From Mycobacterium sp. NBC_00419 (GTDB taxonomy: Bacteria; Actinomycetota; Actinomycetes; Mycobacteriales; Mycobacteriaceae), in contig NZ_CP107931.1 of the NCBI RefSeq assembly GCF_036023875.1, forward strand, positions 4,836,001 to 4,900,000: a stretch of 64,000 nucleotides of DNA, in the 5' to 3' direction. Shown piece by piece: positions 55,797-63,175 of this stretch. Each line of letters opens with the position of its first letter. Positions within the stretch are counted from its first letter, which is position 1. The notes under the pieces were generated by a model. It did no database searches and was not told where the DNA came from. It was given only the letters and a program-made list of their open reading frames with translations. The position numbers were made by a program, and so were the translations under genes.

Positions 55797-56376
55797 AGGA
55801 GAACCCGACAACAACGCCGGCTTTCTGTGGCTTACCTTCACCGCCGACCAGAACGAAGGCACGCTCTACCGCATCGCCGTCGACAACTACAGCCCACCAA
55901 ACACCGGCACTATCACCCGAATATCGTTATGCCACTGCACACCCCACGTAACAGGACCTCCGGTGGCGACGTTCGGCGGGTATGGGCCTATCAAGATCGG
56001 AATGAGGAGGGAGGACGTTCTCGCGGCGATCGGTGGTCAACCGCAGGAAGTGGACCAGCACGGCTGTAACCTGACAACTGCCGATTCGACGAGCATCACC
56101 TTCGATCGCAGGACTGATCGTGTCGTCAGAATCATCACTCCCCCGGGAACAATGACCGACCGAGGCGTCGGCAGCGGTTCCACGCCCGACCAGATCCGAG
56201 CGGCGTACTCGGGCCCGGACTACACCATCGAGGCGGGCGCAATCGGGGGCCAGGGCACTGATGCGGTAAACGTGAACGACACCTCGGGGCAATTGATCAG
56301 CTTCTCGATCAACTACGGTGTGTCGGATCCCCCGAGCATCGGCCTTCCCTCCGGCTGGGAGTTGTGCGTTGGCTAG
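54574..56376 (+). CDS. Membrane-anchored extracellular vWA protein E (tail 1)
   Basis: 600 aa; ATG 54574 or 54580. N-terminal tag RFNVPPNWP...WPAPPAGWQFW, a TM helix (about 88-110), then an outer vWA domain (132-310) with MIDAS D138-G-S-G-S142 and LVSDGEDTC. A following domain (about 320-407; GDIELGTTVTDIRATHPDF) ends in TPLTTAIDLYGQPL. Residues 1-407 are identical to protein F. Tail 1 then continues with a second, diverged copy of the same domain (GPIKIGMRREDVLAAIGG). Predicted ligand-binding surface protein; its outward vWA contrasts with the cytoplasmic vWA of the triad. Confidence 0.83.
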   Translation: MSMRFNVPPNWPVPPGWSPGPGRRVDPSWPAPPAGWQFWIVEDDGPPAFPGPVAGVEVAGTEYPGAPTGWTPAAEPPGWRSGRRWPLSATTTAAAALVMALAVGITTWALTSKPAAQPGASPTTVPVIVSVPTIVILDGSGSMNQNDAPGPRIEAAKAAAAALIDALPADATIGLDTYGTSTGSSPAEHDIGCRDVTTLIPLGALDREAIHASITSLQASGYTPISLALHHAGTELPADNSPQAIVLVSDGEDTCDSDPCQTAAQLKTSHPNLTISTVGFKTDGPTAEQLRCIATTTGGLFVPATNAAQLSTRLIATQNLNAANTSLTPTGLGDIELGTTVTDIRATHPDFPNTTTTDTTTITWRDCDYTFTNNTLTTITPHNGGRTIDGLTPGTPLTTAIDLYGQPLGEPDNNAGFLWLTFTADQNEGTLYRIAVDNYSPPNTGTITRISLCHCTPHVTGPPVATFGGYGPIKIGMRREDVLAAIGGQPQEVDQHGCNLTTADSTSITFDRRTDRVVRIITPPGTMTDRGVGSGSTPDQIRAAYSGPDYTIEAGAIGGQGTDAVNVNDTSGQLISFSINYGVSDPPSIGLPSGWELCVG

Positions 56377-56396
56377 CCCGATACGCGAACACTGTC

Positions 56397-56609
56397 ATGC
56401 CACGCTGGTTTAACCCGCCGCCGGGTTGGCCAGTTGTGGACGGCTGGTCCCCACCGCCGGACTGGCAGCCTGACAGCACGTGACCACCGGCCCCACAAGG
56501 ATGGCAGTTCTGGCTCGACGAGAAGGCGCTACCCTCCGCTGACCAGACAGCAGGGCACCAAGGTCCCACACATCGTAGTGCGAGCGCCAAACCTCACCAC
56601 CCAGGAGAT
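56397..56609 (+). pseudogene. Broken gene with WPPAPxGWQFW tag
   Basis: ATG 56397 opens PRWFNPPPGWPVVDGW...PDST, then TGA (56481-56483) stands where TGG (Trp) is expected; the same frame continues PPAPQGWQFWLDEKAL for another 40 codons and runs into the end of the convergent gene F at 56610. So the tag is disrupted by a nonsense mutation and the rest of the gene has been lost, probably when F was placed here. Confidence 0.75.
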
Positions 56610-58286
56610 CTAGCTCCCGTTGAGTTCGACACGAACCGCCTTTGGAAGCGGATCAGGCGTCGGCGCCGAGGGCGGGGGGAACGATGTTCCGGGACCAGTC
56701 TCGACGGTCAGGTGGCCGTTCAGTGGAGAATTCTCTCGCAGGGCGAGTCGTGCCGTTTCAAGCTCCATGTCCGAGCGTTTGATCCATGCGACGTACCAAC
56801 CCTGTTGCGGTTCAGTGACTTTGATGATGTTGAACAGCGGGGTCCCGTCGTCTTCGAACAGGTAGGGGTCCTGAAGTTTGACGGCTTGATAGATGGCGTC
56901 GAGGAGTGCTTCGTGGGGTTTGCAGTTGCAGAGGGTGATGGAGGTGATGGTGCTGGTGTTGGTGGTGTTGGTTCCGTTGATGGTGATGCGGTAGGCGTGG
57001 TCGGTGTTGGGGTCGGCGTCGAAGATGACCGTGGTGGTGTTGTCGTTGTTGGGTGTGGTGGCCAGGGGTTGGCCGTAGAGGTCGATTGCTGTGGTGAGGG
57101 GTGTGCCGGGGGTGAGGCCGTCGATGGTGCGTCCGCCGTTGTGGGGGGTGATGGTGGTCAGGGTGTTGTTGGTGAAGGTGTAGTCGCAGTCGCGCCAGGT
57201 GATGGTGGTGGTGTCGGTGGTGGTGGTGTTGGGAAAGTCGGGGTGTGTGGCGCGGATGTCGGTCACGGTGGTGCCGAGTTCGATGTCGCCTAGGCCGGTG
57301 GGGGTTAGGGAGGTGTTGGCGGCGTTGAGGTTTTGGGTGGCGATCAGCCGGGTGCTGAGTTGGGCGGCGTTGGTGGCGGGGACGAATAGTCCGCCGGTGG
57401 TGGTGGCGATGCAGCGTAGTTGTTCGGCGGTGGGGCCGTCGGTTTTGAACCCGACGGTGGAGATGGTCAGGTTGGGGTGGCTGGTTTTGAGTTGGGCAGC
57501 GGTCTGACACGGGTCGGAGTCGCAGGTGTCTTCACCGTCAGAGACCAGCACGATGGCCTGTGGGGAGTTGTCGGCGGGTAGTTCGGTGCCGGCGTGGTGC
57601 AGGGCCAGGCTGATCGGGGTGTAGCCCGAGGCCTGCAGTGAGGTGATGCTGGCGTGGATGGCCTCGCGGTCGAGGGCACCAAGGGGGATCAGGGTGGTTA
57701 CGTCGCGGCAGCCGATGTCGTGCTCGGCGGGGCTGGATCCGGTGGAGGTGCCGTAGGTGTCCAGTCCGATGGTGGCATCGGCGGGCAGGGCGTCGATGAG
57801 GGCGGCGGCGGCGGCTTTGGCGGCCTCGATCCGCGGTCCCGGGGCGTCGTTCTGATTCATTGATCCCGACCCGTCGAGGATCACGATCGTGGGCACACTG
57901 ACTATCACCGGCACGGTCGTCGGTGAGGCGCCGGGCTGGGCTGCGGGCTTGCTGGTGAGGGCCCAGGTGGTGATACCCACCGCCAGGGCCATCACCAGTG
58001 CTGCTGCGGCAGTAGTCGTCGCCGACAGCGGCCACCGCCGCCCACTACGCCAGCCGGGCGGCTCAGCAGCCGGTGTCCAACCCGTTGGTGCGCCAGGGTA
58101 TTCAGTGCCCGCTACCTCGACCCCGGCGACCGGTCCCGGGAAAGCTGGCGGGCCGTCGTCCTCGACGATCCAGAACTGCCAACCCGCCGGCGGCGCCGGC
58201 CACGACGGATCAACCCGACGCCCCGGCCCTGGTGACCACCCCGGCGGCACCGGCCAATTCGGCGGCACATTAAACCGCATCGACAT
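56610..58286 (-). CDS. Membrane-anchored extracellular vWA protein F (tail 2)
   Basis: 558 aa from ATG 58286 (58280 possible). Same tag, TM, vWA (MIDAS DGSGS) and following domain as protein E over residues 1-407. After DLYGQPL the tail is different: ATTPNNDNTTTVIF...ITLCNCKPHEALLDAIYQAV, a domain with WYVAWIKRSDMELETARLAL, and a Pro-rich end. The first part of the tails is distantly similar between E and F (TITSITLCNCKPH versus TITRISLCHCTPH), the last part unrelated. E and F converge tail to tail. Confidence 0.83.
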   Translation of the reverse strand: MSMRFNVPPNWPVPPGWSPGPGRRVDPSWPAPPAGWQFWIVEDDGPPAFPGPVAGVEVAGTEYPGAPTGWTPAAEPPGWRSGRRWPLSATTTAAAALVMALAVGITTWALTSKPAAQPGASPTTVPVIVSVPTIVILDGSGSMNQNDAPGPRIEAAKAAAAALIDALPADATIGLDTYGTSTGSSPAEHDIGCRDVTTLIPLGALDREAIHASITSLQASGYTPISLALHHAGTELPADNSPQAIVLVSDGEDTCDSDPCQTAAQLKTSHPNLTISTVGFKTDGPTAEQLRCIATTTGGLFVPATNAAQLSTRLIATQNLNAANTSLTPTGLGDIELGTTVTDIRATHPDFPNTTTTDTTTITWRDCDYTFTNNTLTTITPHNGGRTIDGLTPGTPLTTAIDLYGQPLATTPNNDNTTTVIFDADPNTDHAYRITINGTNTTNTSTITSITLCNCKPHEALLDAIYQAVKLQDPYLFEDDGTPLFNIIKVTEPQQGWYVAWIKRSDMELETARLALRENSPLNGHLTVETGPGTSFPPPSAPTPDPLPKAVRVELNGS

Positions 58287-58324
58287 CAACGCACCACACC
58301 TTCCCAACACCCCGCGCCCACCAC
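57064..58324. repeat. 1261-bp inverted repeat, right arm (partner 54536-55796)
   Basis: Reverse-complement copy of the E stem. Homologous recombination between the arms would invert 55797-57063 and exchange the two tails without breaking either gene. Confidence 0.93.
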
Positions 58325-58602
58325 GCAACAGCGGGACCGATCACCCTGTGGCACAAAGGATGCTACCGACATCACACCCGCCAAACAGGCCGAATAGCCT
58401 GACCACCACACTCCAACCACTCCATGTCAGACGAACGACCGACAGAGCGCAACGCCGGTCAGTGCGATACTCCTACACCCAGACCCAAACCCCACCCACA
58501 CCACCCAACATCGCCCAAATGACAAGAAGAATCACTGATCTCATGCCGCCGAGCGTTCTGACTATCGCCTCTCCCAGGCCGTTCACCTTGAGCTGCTGTC
58601 GT

Positions 58603-59848
58603 GGGGGTGTGTGGTGAGTGTGGTGTTGGGTGTGGTGGGTGGGTCGTCGGTGGTGTTGGGTGCGGTGTTGGCGCGGGCTGGGGAGGGGGTGGTTTATGAG
58701 GTGGTGGGCCGGTCGGGGTGGGTGGTGAAGGTTTTTCATTCTGATTTGCGGGATCGGGATGTGAAGTTGGCGAAGGTGTCGGCGATGGTGGGGTCGGTGC
58801 CTGTGGGGGCGGTGCAGTCCGATGGGTTTGTGGTGTTGACGTGGCCGTTGCATGTGGTGGTGGGGGCTGATGGTGGGCCGGTGGGGTATGTGATGGCTCG
58901 GGTTGATACTGCCGATGCGGTGGAGATTCATACGTTGTCGAATCCGTCGAATCGGGTGAATCCGTTGCCGGGTGCGCCGGGGTGGACGGTGCATGCGTCG
59001 TGGGTGCATTTGGTGAATGTGGCGGCGAATTTGTGCTTAGCGGTGGATGTGGTGCATCGGGTGGATGCGGTGGTGGGGGATTTCCAGGAGCGCAACATTC
59101 TGGTGAACGACACCACGCGGGTGACGTTGGTGGATTGCGATTCGATGCAGTTCACCGATGGTGGGGGGCAGACGTTTCTGTGTGGGGTGGGGCGGCCGGA
59201 GTTTTTGGCGCCGGAGTTGGCGGGGGTGGATTTGTCGTCGACGCCGCGGGGGAAGGCCTCGGATTTGTTTGCGTTGGCGGTGCATATCCATGTGTTGTTG
59301 ATGGGCGGGAATCATCCGTTCTTGCGGGGGGTGTGGTCGGGCAGTGGTGATCAGCCGGATGCGTTGAGTTTGGCGCGGTTGGGGTTTTGGGCTGGGGGGC
59401 CGGGGTCGTTGTTGGGGACTCATCCGTTGGCGCCGCCGGTGGATTTTTTGCCTGAAGGTGTGCAGCGGTTGTTTGTGCGGGCGTTTACCGAGGGGGTGGT
59501 TGATCCTTCTGTGCGTCCGTCGGCGGCGGAGTGGCGGGCGGTGTTGCAGGGCTTGGTGGTGCGTTCGTGTGGGCGGGGTCATCAGGTTCCGGTGGAGACG
59601 GAGTGGTGTCCGTGGTGTCGGATTGAGGATGAGCGTGCTGCGCGGCGGGCTGGGGGTGCGCAGCAGAGTGTGTTTAAAGTTGCCGCGCCGGTGGGTCCTT
59701 CGGGGTCGTTGCCGCGGTCGCAGCCCGTCTCGAGTACTACTGCTGCTGGGGGGTCTCGGCGGGGCGGGGTGATCGCCGCCGCGGTATTGGGCACGTTGGT
59801 GGTCGTGATCGCCCTCATTGCACTCATCACCAACCTCAACACCACGCC
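58603..59848. repeat. 1246-bp direct repeat, copy D (partner 46259-47504)
   Basis: Second copy of the kinase C stem in the same orientation. Recombination with copy C would delete or circularise 12.3 kb, including the E/F inversion cassette and several wall enzymes. Confidence 0.93.
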
Positions 59849-60245
59849 AACCGCGGGTCCAACCATGACCGTCGTCGTGAGTCCGGAGAACCCGGCGCCC
59901 ACCGACGGCTGGCCAGCGCCGTACACCAGCAAGGTCTCGAGCCCACTTCCTGGGATCAGCACCCAATCTGCGCCGCAACCGGCGATCGGAGTGATCGTCG
60001 GTACGTGCGACGAAGGGGGGAGCTGCGGCGTCAAACAGCGGACTGCGCCCTATACCGCTGCGCCACGGCTTTACCCGGACGATCTGCGCGATGGCGCGAC
60101 GGTAACCGTTGCCTGCCAACAGTCTGGTGACACTCGCTCCAGTGCGGGCCACGGCACCAGCGCCATCTGGTATCGGCTGGACAACGGTGCTTACGTGAAC
60201 TCGGTATACCTGAATGTCAATGCGGCCGCGATACCGCCGTGCTGA
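58611..60245 (+). CDS. YegI-like protein kinase, copy D: kinase - zinc ribbon - TM - tip 4
   Basis: 544 aa. Cytoplasmic kinase, zinc ribbon and TM identical to copy C (residues 1-412). The outer tip is different: a stalk (VVVSPENPAPTDGWPAP) and an SH3-like domain with GTCDEGGSCGVKQRTAPYT, GATVTVACQQSGD, SAIWYRLDNGAYVNSVYLNV and a final Cys. SH3-like modules in exported proteins commonly bind peptidoglycan peptides, so this receptor may sense the wall (inference). There is no vWA or PP2C gene directly beside it; it presumably shares the phosphatase of the triad. The MpaA-like gene follows at 8 bp. Confidence 0.88.
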   Translation: MVSVVLGVVGGSSVVLGAVLARAGEGVVYEVVGRSGWVVKVFHSDLRDRDVKLAKVSAMVGSVPVGAVQSDGFVVLTWPLHVVVGADGGPVGYVMARVDTADAVEIHTLSNPSNRVNPLPGAPGWTVHASWVHLVNVAANLCLAVDVVHRVDAVVGDFQERNILVNDTTRVTLVDCDSMQFTDGGGQTFLCGVGRPEFLAPELAGVDLSSTPRGKASDLFALAVHIHVLLMGGNHPFLRGVWSGSGDQPDALSLARLGFWAGGPGSLLGTHPLAPPVDFLPEGVQRLFVRAFTEGVVDPSVRPSAAEWRAVLQGLVVRSCGRGHQVPVETEWCPWCRIEDERAARRAGGAQQSVFKVAAPVGPSGSLPRSQPVSSTTAAGGSRRGGVIAAAVLGTLVVVIALIALITNLNTTPTAGPTMTVVVSPENPAPTDGWPAPYTSKVSSPLPGISTQSAPQPAIGVIVGTCDEGGSCGVKQRTAPYTAAPRLYPDDLRDGATVTVACQQSGDTRSSAGHGTSAIWYRLDNGAYVNSVYLNVNAAAIPPC

Positions 60246-60252
60246 GGTTCAG

Positions 60253-61083
60253 ATGTTGAGGTCGGTCTCGTCTCTGCTGGCTGCCGCTGTTGTGTTGTTG
60301 GCGGCTCAGTTTGGGCTATCTGCCTGTAGTTCAACGGCCCCGGCAGATTCTGTCGATCCCGCCGCGGTCGTAACGGTCAACACTGGCGCATCGTCGGTAG
60401 CTGTGCAGACCTCATCGGTAACCGCAGCCATCAGCGATTGGCAAGTGATTGCTACGTCGGTGCAAGGTCGCCCCATTCGGGCGCGAACCATCGGTGATGG
60501 ACCCCGGCGCGTGCTCTTCATCGGTGGTATTCACGGGGACGAGGCTGAAGGCGCCTACTCGACAGCGCAACTGCCTAGAGCTTTCATCGAGGCAGGATTG
60601 ACTGACGCGGTCACGTTGACCATCCTCGAAGACGCGAACCCTGACGGGAGAGCTGCACACACCAGGACCAACGCCAACCGCGTTGACATCAACCGGAACT
60701 TCCCCGCGACGAACTTCGATACTTCCAATGCTGCGTACGGGTCACAACCATTGAGCCAACCTGAATCGCGGGCGGTCTACGACACCGTCGCCCGACTCCA
60801 TCCAGATCTGGTAGTCGTCGCACACTCTTGGCAGGGACGGCAGTTCCTCAACTTCGATGGCCCAGCTCGCCAACTGGCGGAGAGGTTTTCAGCGCTTAGC
60901 GGCTTGCGAGTAGAGGAATCAAGTGCGTTTGCCCCTACACCGGGATCGTTGGGCTCATACGTCGGCCGCGATCGCGGAATACCGATCCTGACCGTTGAAG
61001 TGCTTAAGGGTGCAGATCCCAAAGACGTGTGGGACCAGATTCACGCAGCGCTGCTTGAGGTCATCTCAGGCCTAGCGTCCTGA
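60253..61083 (+). CDS. M14-family lipoprotein, MpaA-like murein peptide amidase
   Basis: 276 aa from ATG 60253. Lipoprotein signal with lipobox LSAC (C25). Zinc-carboxypeptidase motifs: H94 and E97 in GGIHGDEAEG, RVDINRNFPA, H191 (VVVAHSWQG) and the catalytic Glu in LTVEVLKG. Members such as E. coli MpaA cleave the gamma-D-Glu-meso-DAP bond of muropeptides; exported here rather than cytoplasmic. Directly downstream of kinase D (8 bp) and therefore probably in its operon. Confidence 0.87.
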   Translation: MLRSVSSLLAAAVVLLAAQFGLSACSSTAPADSVDPAAVVTVNTGASSVAVQTSSVTAAISDWQVIATSVQGRPIRARTIGDGPRRVLFIGGIHGDEAEGAYSTAQLPRAFIEAGLTDAVTLTILEDANPDGRAAHTRTNANRVDINRNFPATNFDTSNAAYGSQPLSQPESRAVYDTVARLHPDLVVVAHSWQGRQFLNFDGPARQLAERFSALSGLRVEESSAFAPTPGSLGSYVGRDRGIPILTVEVLKGADPKDVWDQIHAALLEVISGLAS

Positions 61084-61099
61084 TGCTTCAGTCGGTGTA

Positions 61100-61156
61100 G
61101 TCGTGGCGGCCCTCGGCCTACGGCCCTATAAGAGGAGCGAGAAGGGCTGCCACGAC
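61100..61156. terminator. Long hairpin between convergent genes
   Basis: GTCGTGGCGGCCCT (61100-61113) pairs with AGGGCTGCCACGAC (61143-61156), with one G-U wobble; 29-nt loop. Lies between the stops at 61083 (+) and 61167 (-), so it can terminate in both directions. Confidence 0.65.
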
Positions 61157-61166
61157 CAGTTCCGGA

Positions 61167-61652
61167 TTACGGATCGACCGTGAATGGTTGCTCGCCGTGA
61201 AGATGTTGACCCTGCTTGGTGTCTACGTCGACGACGTAGGTGTACTGACCCGGTGCTTTGATCGAGAACTTCCAGTGACCGCTCTCGGAGAATCCGTTGA
61301 CGCTCTGACTCGCGGAATAGACGCTGTTCCCGTTGCCGTCGAGCACGGTTGAGGACTCATGCCCCCAAATGATCGAGCCGTCAGAGGTATTCCAGCTCAG
61401 TCCGAGGTCGGCTGACCAACGTCCATTCGCGGTGCGACCGAGCTGGAAATGGTCGGGGCCGATCTCGGTGCCGTATGCAAATCCACGCTGGACGTAGATC
61501 GACAACTGCAGACCGGTCGGGTCGGCATGGGCCGGTGCTGGGACGCCGCACCCGAGGAGGACTAAGGCAAGTCCTGCTGTTATTGCCCGTGGTGGAGTGT
61601 GGCTGCCCCGATCAGGTCCCCGCGACTGCGTATCGTGCCGATCCTGCTGCAT
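61167..61652 (-). CDS. Small secreted protein of unknown function
   Basis: 161 aa from ATG 61652. Export signal AITAGLALVLLGCGVPAPAHA (cleavage likely after AHA; LLGC could alternatively be a lipobox). The mature part of about 115 residues looks all-beta (LQLSIYVQRGFAYGTEIGPD, WKFSIKAPGQYTYVVDVDT) with no Cys. No family recognised. It occurs at the edge of the island next to a tagged membrane protein. Confidence 0.72.
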   Translation of the reverse strand: MQQDRHDTQSRGPDRGSHTPPRAITAGLALVLLGCGVPAPAHADPTGLQLSIYVQRGFAYGTEIGPDHFQLGRTANGRWSADLGLSWNTSDGSIIWGHESSTVLDGNGNSVYSASQSVNGFSESGHWKFSIKAPGQYTYVVDVDTKQGQHLHGEQPFTVDP

Positions 61653-61897
61653 AGGCGGACTCTATCGCCGTACTCGAGGTTGTGAACTCCCAAATCGGCA
61701 GTCCAAAGGTGGATTCATACGAATGGCGGACAAGCAGTCGTCTGGCCCTGTAGTTGTATCGAGGAGGCTCGCAAGGATGGGCTCGAATTGCCGACCACCG
61801 TGTTTTCATACCGACGTGGTTCATCAGCACTGTCCGGGACCCACGTCGTGTTGCCAACATGAATGGGTCCGGTACCACGGCCAACCTGCGAGGCTCA

Positions 61898-62986
61898 TTA
61901 GCGGCGCGCATGGACAATCAGATGTATCGGGCCGATTTGCAATTGGCTGCCGTCGGTTAGTGTCGTTCGGTTGGCTGTGTGGTTCTCGATATGTTCGATC
62001 CGGCCATTGTTGAGCACGATCGATGAGACGCCTGGCGGTAACCCGCGAACGACTACGTCATCTTCTCGATCTCCGCCGATCGAGATGGGTTCAGCCCCGA
62101 TCGTTACCCGCGTCGTTTCGTTCGGAGCCCAGATGATCTCCAGGCTCGCTTCGCGGAAGATGCTTTCTACCAGAAACATTGCGAGTCCCAGCGCGAAGCC
62201 CAGGGCGCCAACGCCCACGAGTCGTCCCCACATGTCAGGCAACTGGTTGGAGACAAGAACAAAGCCGATGCCGCCAAGGCAGCCGCCGACGAAGCCGGCA
62301 AGTGTCCCTTTCGGCATGCTGAGATTGGGCACGGTACGAGAAAGCAAACAGCCGATTAGTGCGCCCGCGATTCCCCAGCAGAAAGTCCGCAGCACATAGT
62401 TCTTGAACTCAAAACTGCCGATGTCGAGAGTGAACACAGTCTGGGCCACAGCCCCCGCCACAAAGCCCGCGCCAGCCCCGTAGAGCCAGATCAGGGCTAG
62501 GCGGCGAGGCTGTAGATCCTTTCGCTGATGCCACTTATCAGAGACAAAGAGTGCGGTAGCGATGACGCTGGTGAATATGCACGACCAGAATCCCGTCTCC
62601 ATCACCGCCGTGAATGCACCCCGGGTTGGCTCTTGGCCGATCACTTCGGCAAGTAACGCACCCACTGCGCCACCAACTGTGCCCGCTGCCAGGTGGAGGA
62701 GGAGCTTGTTTGATCGCAACCTCCCAACGAAGTCGGCGGGCTGTGCCGGTGGGTAACCGCCGGGGTGCTCTCGGCCTGATAAGGGGTAGCCAGACGGCGG
62801 CACTCCGCCAGGCAACATCGGATTAGGGGCTGCAGCAGGATGATTTGGCGGAGAAGCATGCGCTGGTGTCGGCGTTGCAAGATACTCGGATCGCTGTGGT
62901 GACTGCCCCTGAGCTGGAGGAGTCGCTGGCTGGCCGCCCACTGTGTAGCCTGCACCGAACCTGCTGGGGGGCAAGTCGTTGGTCAC
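61898..62986 (-). CDS. Multi-pass membrane protein with LPPSRFGAGYTVGG tag and FHA-like C-terminus
   Basis: 362 aa from GTG 62986. Begins TNDLPPSRFGAGYTVGG, then a Pro-rich tract to about 85, about seven predicted membrane helices (about 90-280), and a C-terminal domain (about 285-362): EIIWAPNETTRVTIGAEPIS, IGGDREDDVVVRGLPPGVSS, NNGRIEHIENHTANRT, LQIGPIHLIV. The last part has the strand pattern of a forkhead-associated (FHA) domain, although the canonical Arg/Ser/His set is not complete. A phospho-readout role beside four kinases is attractive but inferred. Confidence 0.75.
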   Translation of the reverse strand: MTNDLPPSRFGAGYTVGGQPATPPAQGQSPQRSEYLATPTPAHASPPNHPAAAPNPMLPGGVPPSGYPLSGREHPGGYPPAQPADFVGRLRSNKLLLHLAAGTVGGAVGALLAEVIGQEPTRGAFTAVMETGFWSCIFTSVIATALFVSDKWHQRKDLQPRRLALIWLYGAGAGFVAGAVAQTVFTLDIGSFEFKNYVLRTFCWGIAGALIGCLLSRTVPNLSMPKGTLAGFVGGCLGGIGFVLVSNQLPDMWGRLVGVGALGFALGLAMFLVESIFREASLEIIWAPNETTRVTIGAEPISIGGDREDDVVVRGLPPGVSSIVLNNGRIEHIENHTANRTTLTDGSQLQIGPIHLIVHARR

Positions 62987-63076
62987 GAGAACGGTCTAGC
63001 ATCGCCACCGTCCATCTGTTGGCCAGCCAGGTCTTATTAGTACGAACGGACGACACTACTGTTCGATGCGGGTCCG

Positions 63077-63175
63077 TCACGCTACCCAGAATTGCCATCC
63101 AGGCTGTGTCGGTGGCCAAGAACTGTCTGGTCGCCAGGCGGCGTCCGGCGTCCATCCCACCGCGGGTATGTTTAG
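63077..63175 (-). pseudogene. Remnant of a WPPAPxGWQFW-tag gene
   Basis: Minus-strand translation of 63077-63175 reads LNIPAVGWTPDAAWRPDSSW, followed by PPTQPGWQFWVA and TGA. This matches the N-terminal tag of the proteins at 40699, 53614, 54574 and 58286. There is no start codon with a ribosome site and a stop follows directly after the tag, so it is a fragment. Confidence 0.6.

Noticed and set aside
37151..61083. Insertion sequence or transposon as cause of the duplications
   Set aside because: No transposase, terminal inverted repeats or target-site duplications found at repeat ends; homologous recombination or gene conversion explains the pattern better.
43499..61083. Tellurite-resistance operon proper
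   Set aside because: No TerB, TerC, TerD or TerZ homologue seen; only the vWA-PP2C-kinase part is shared with Ter-associated systems.
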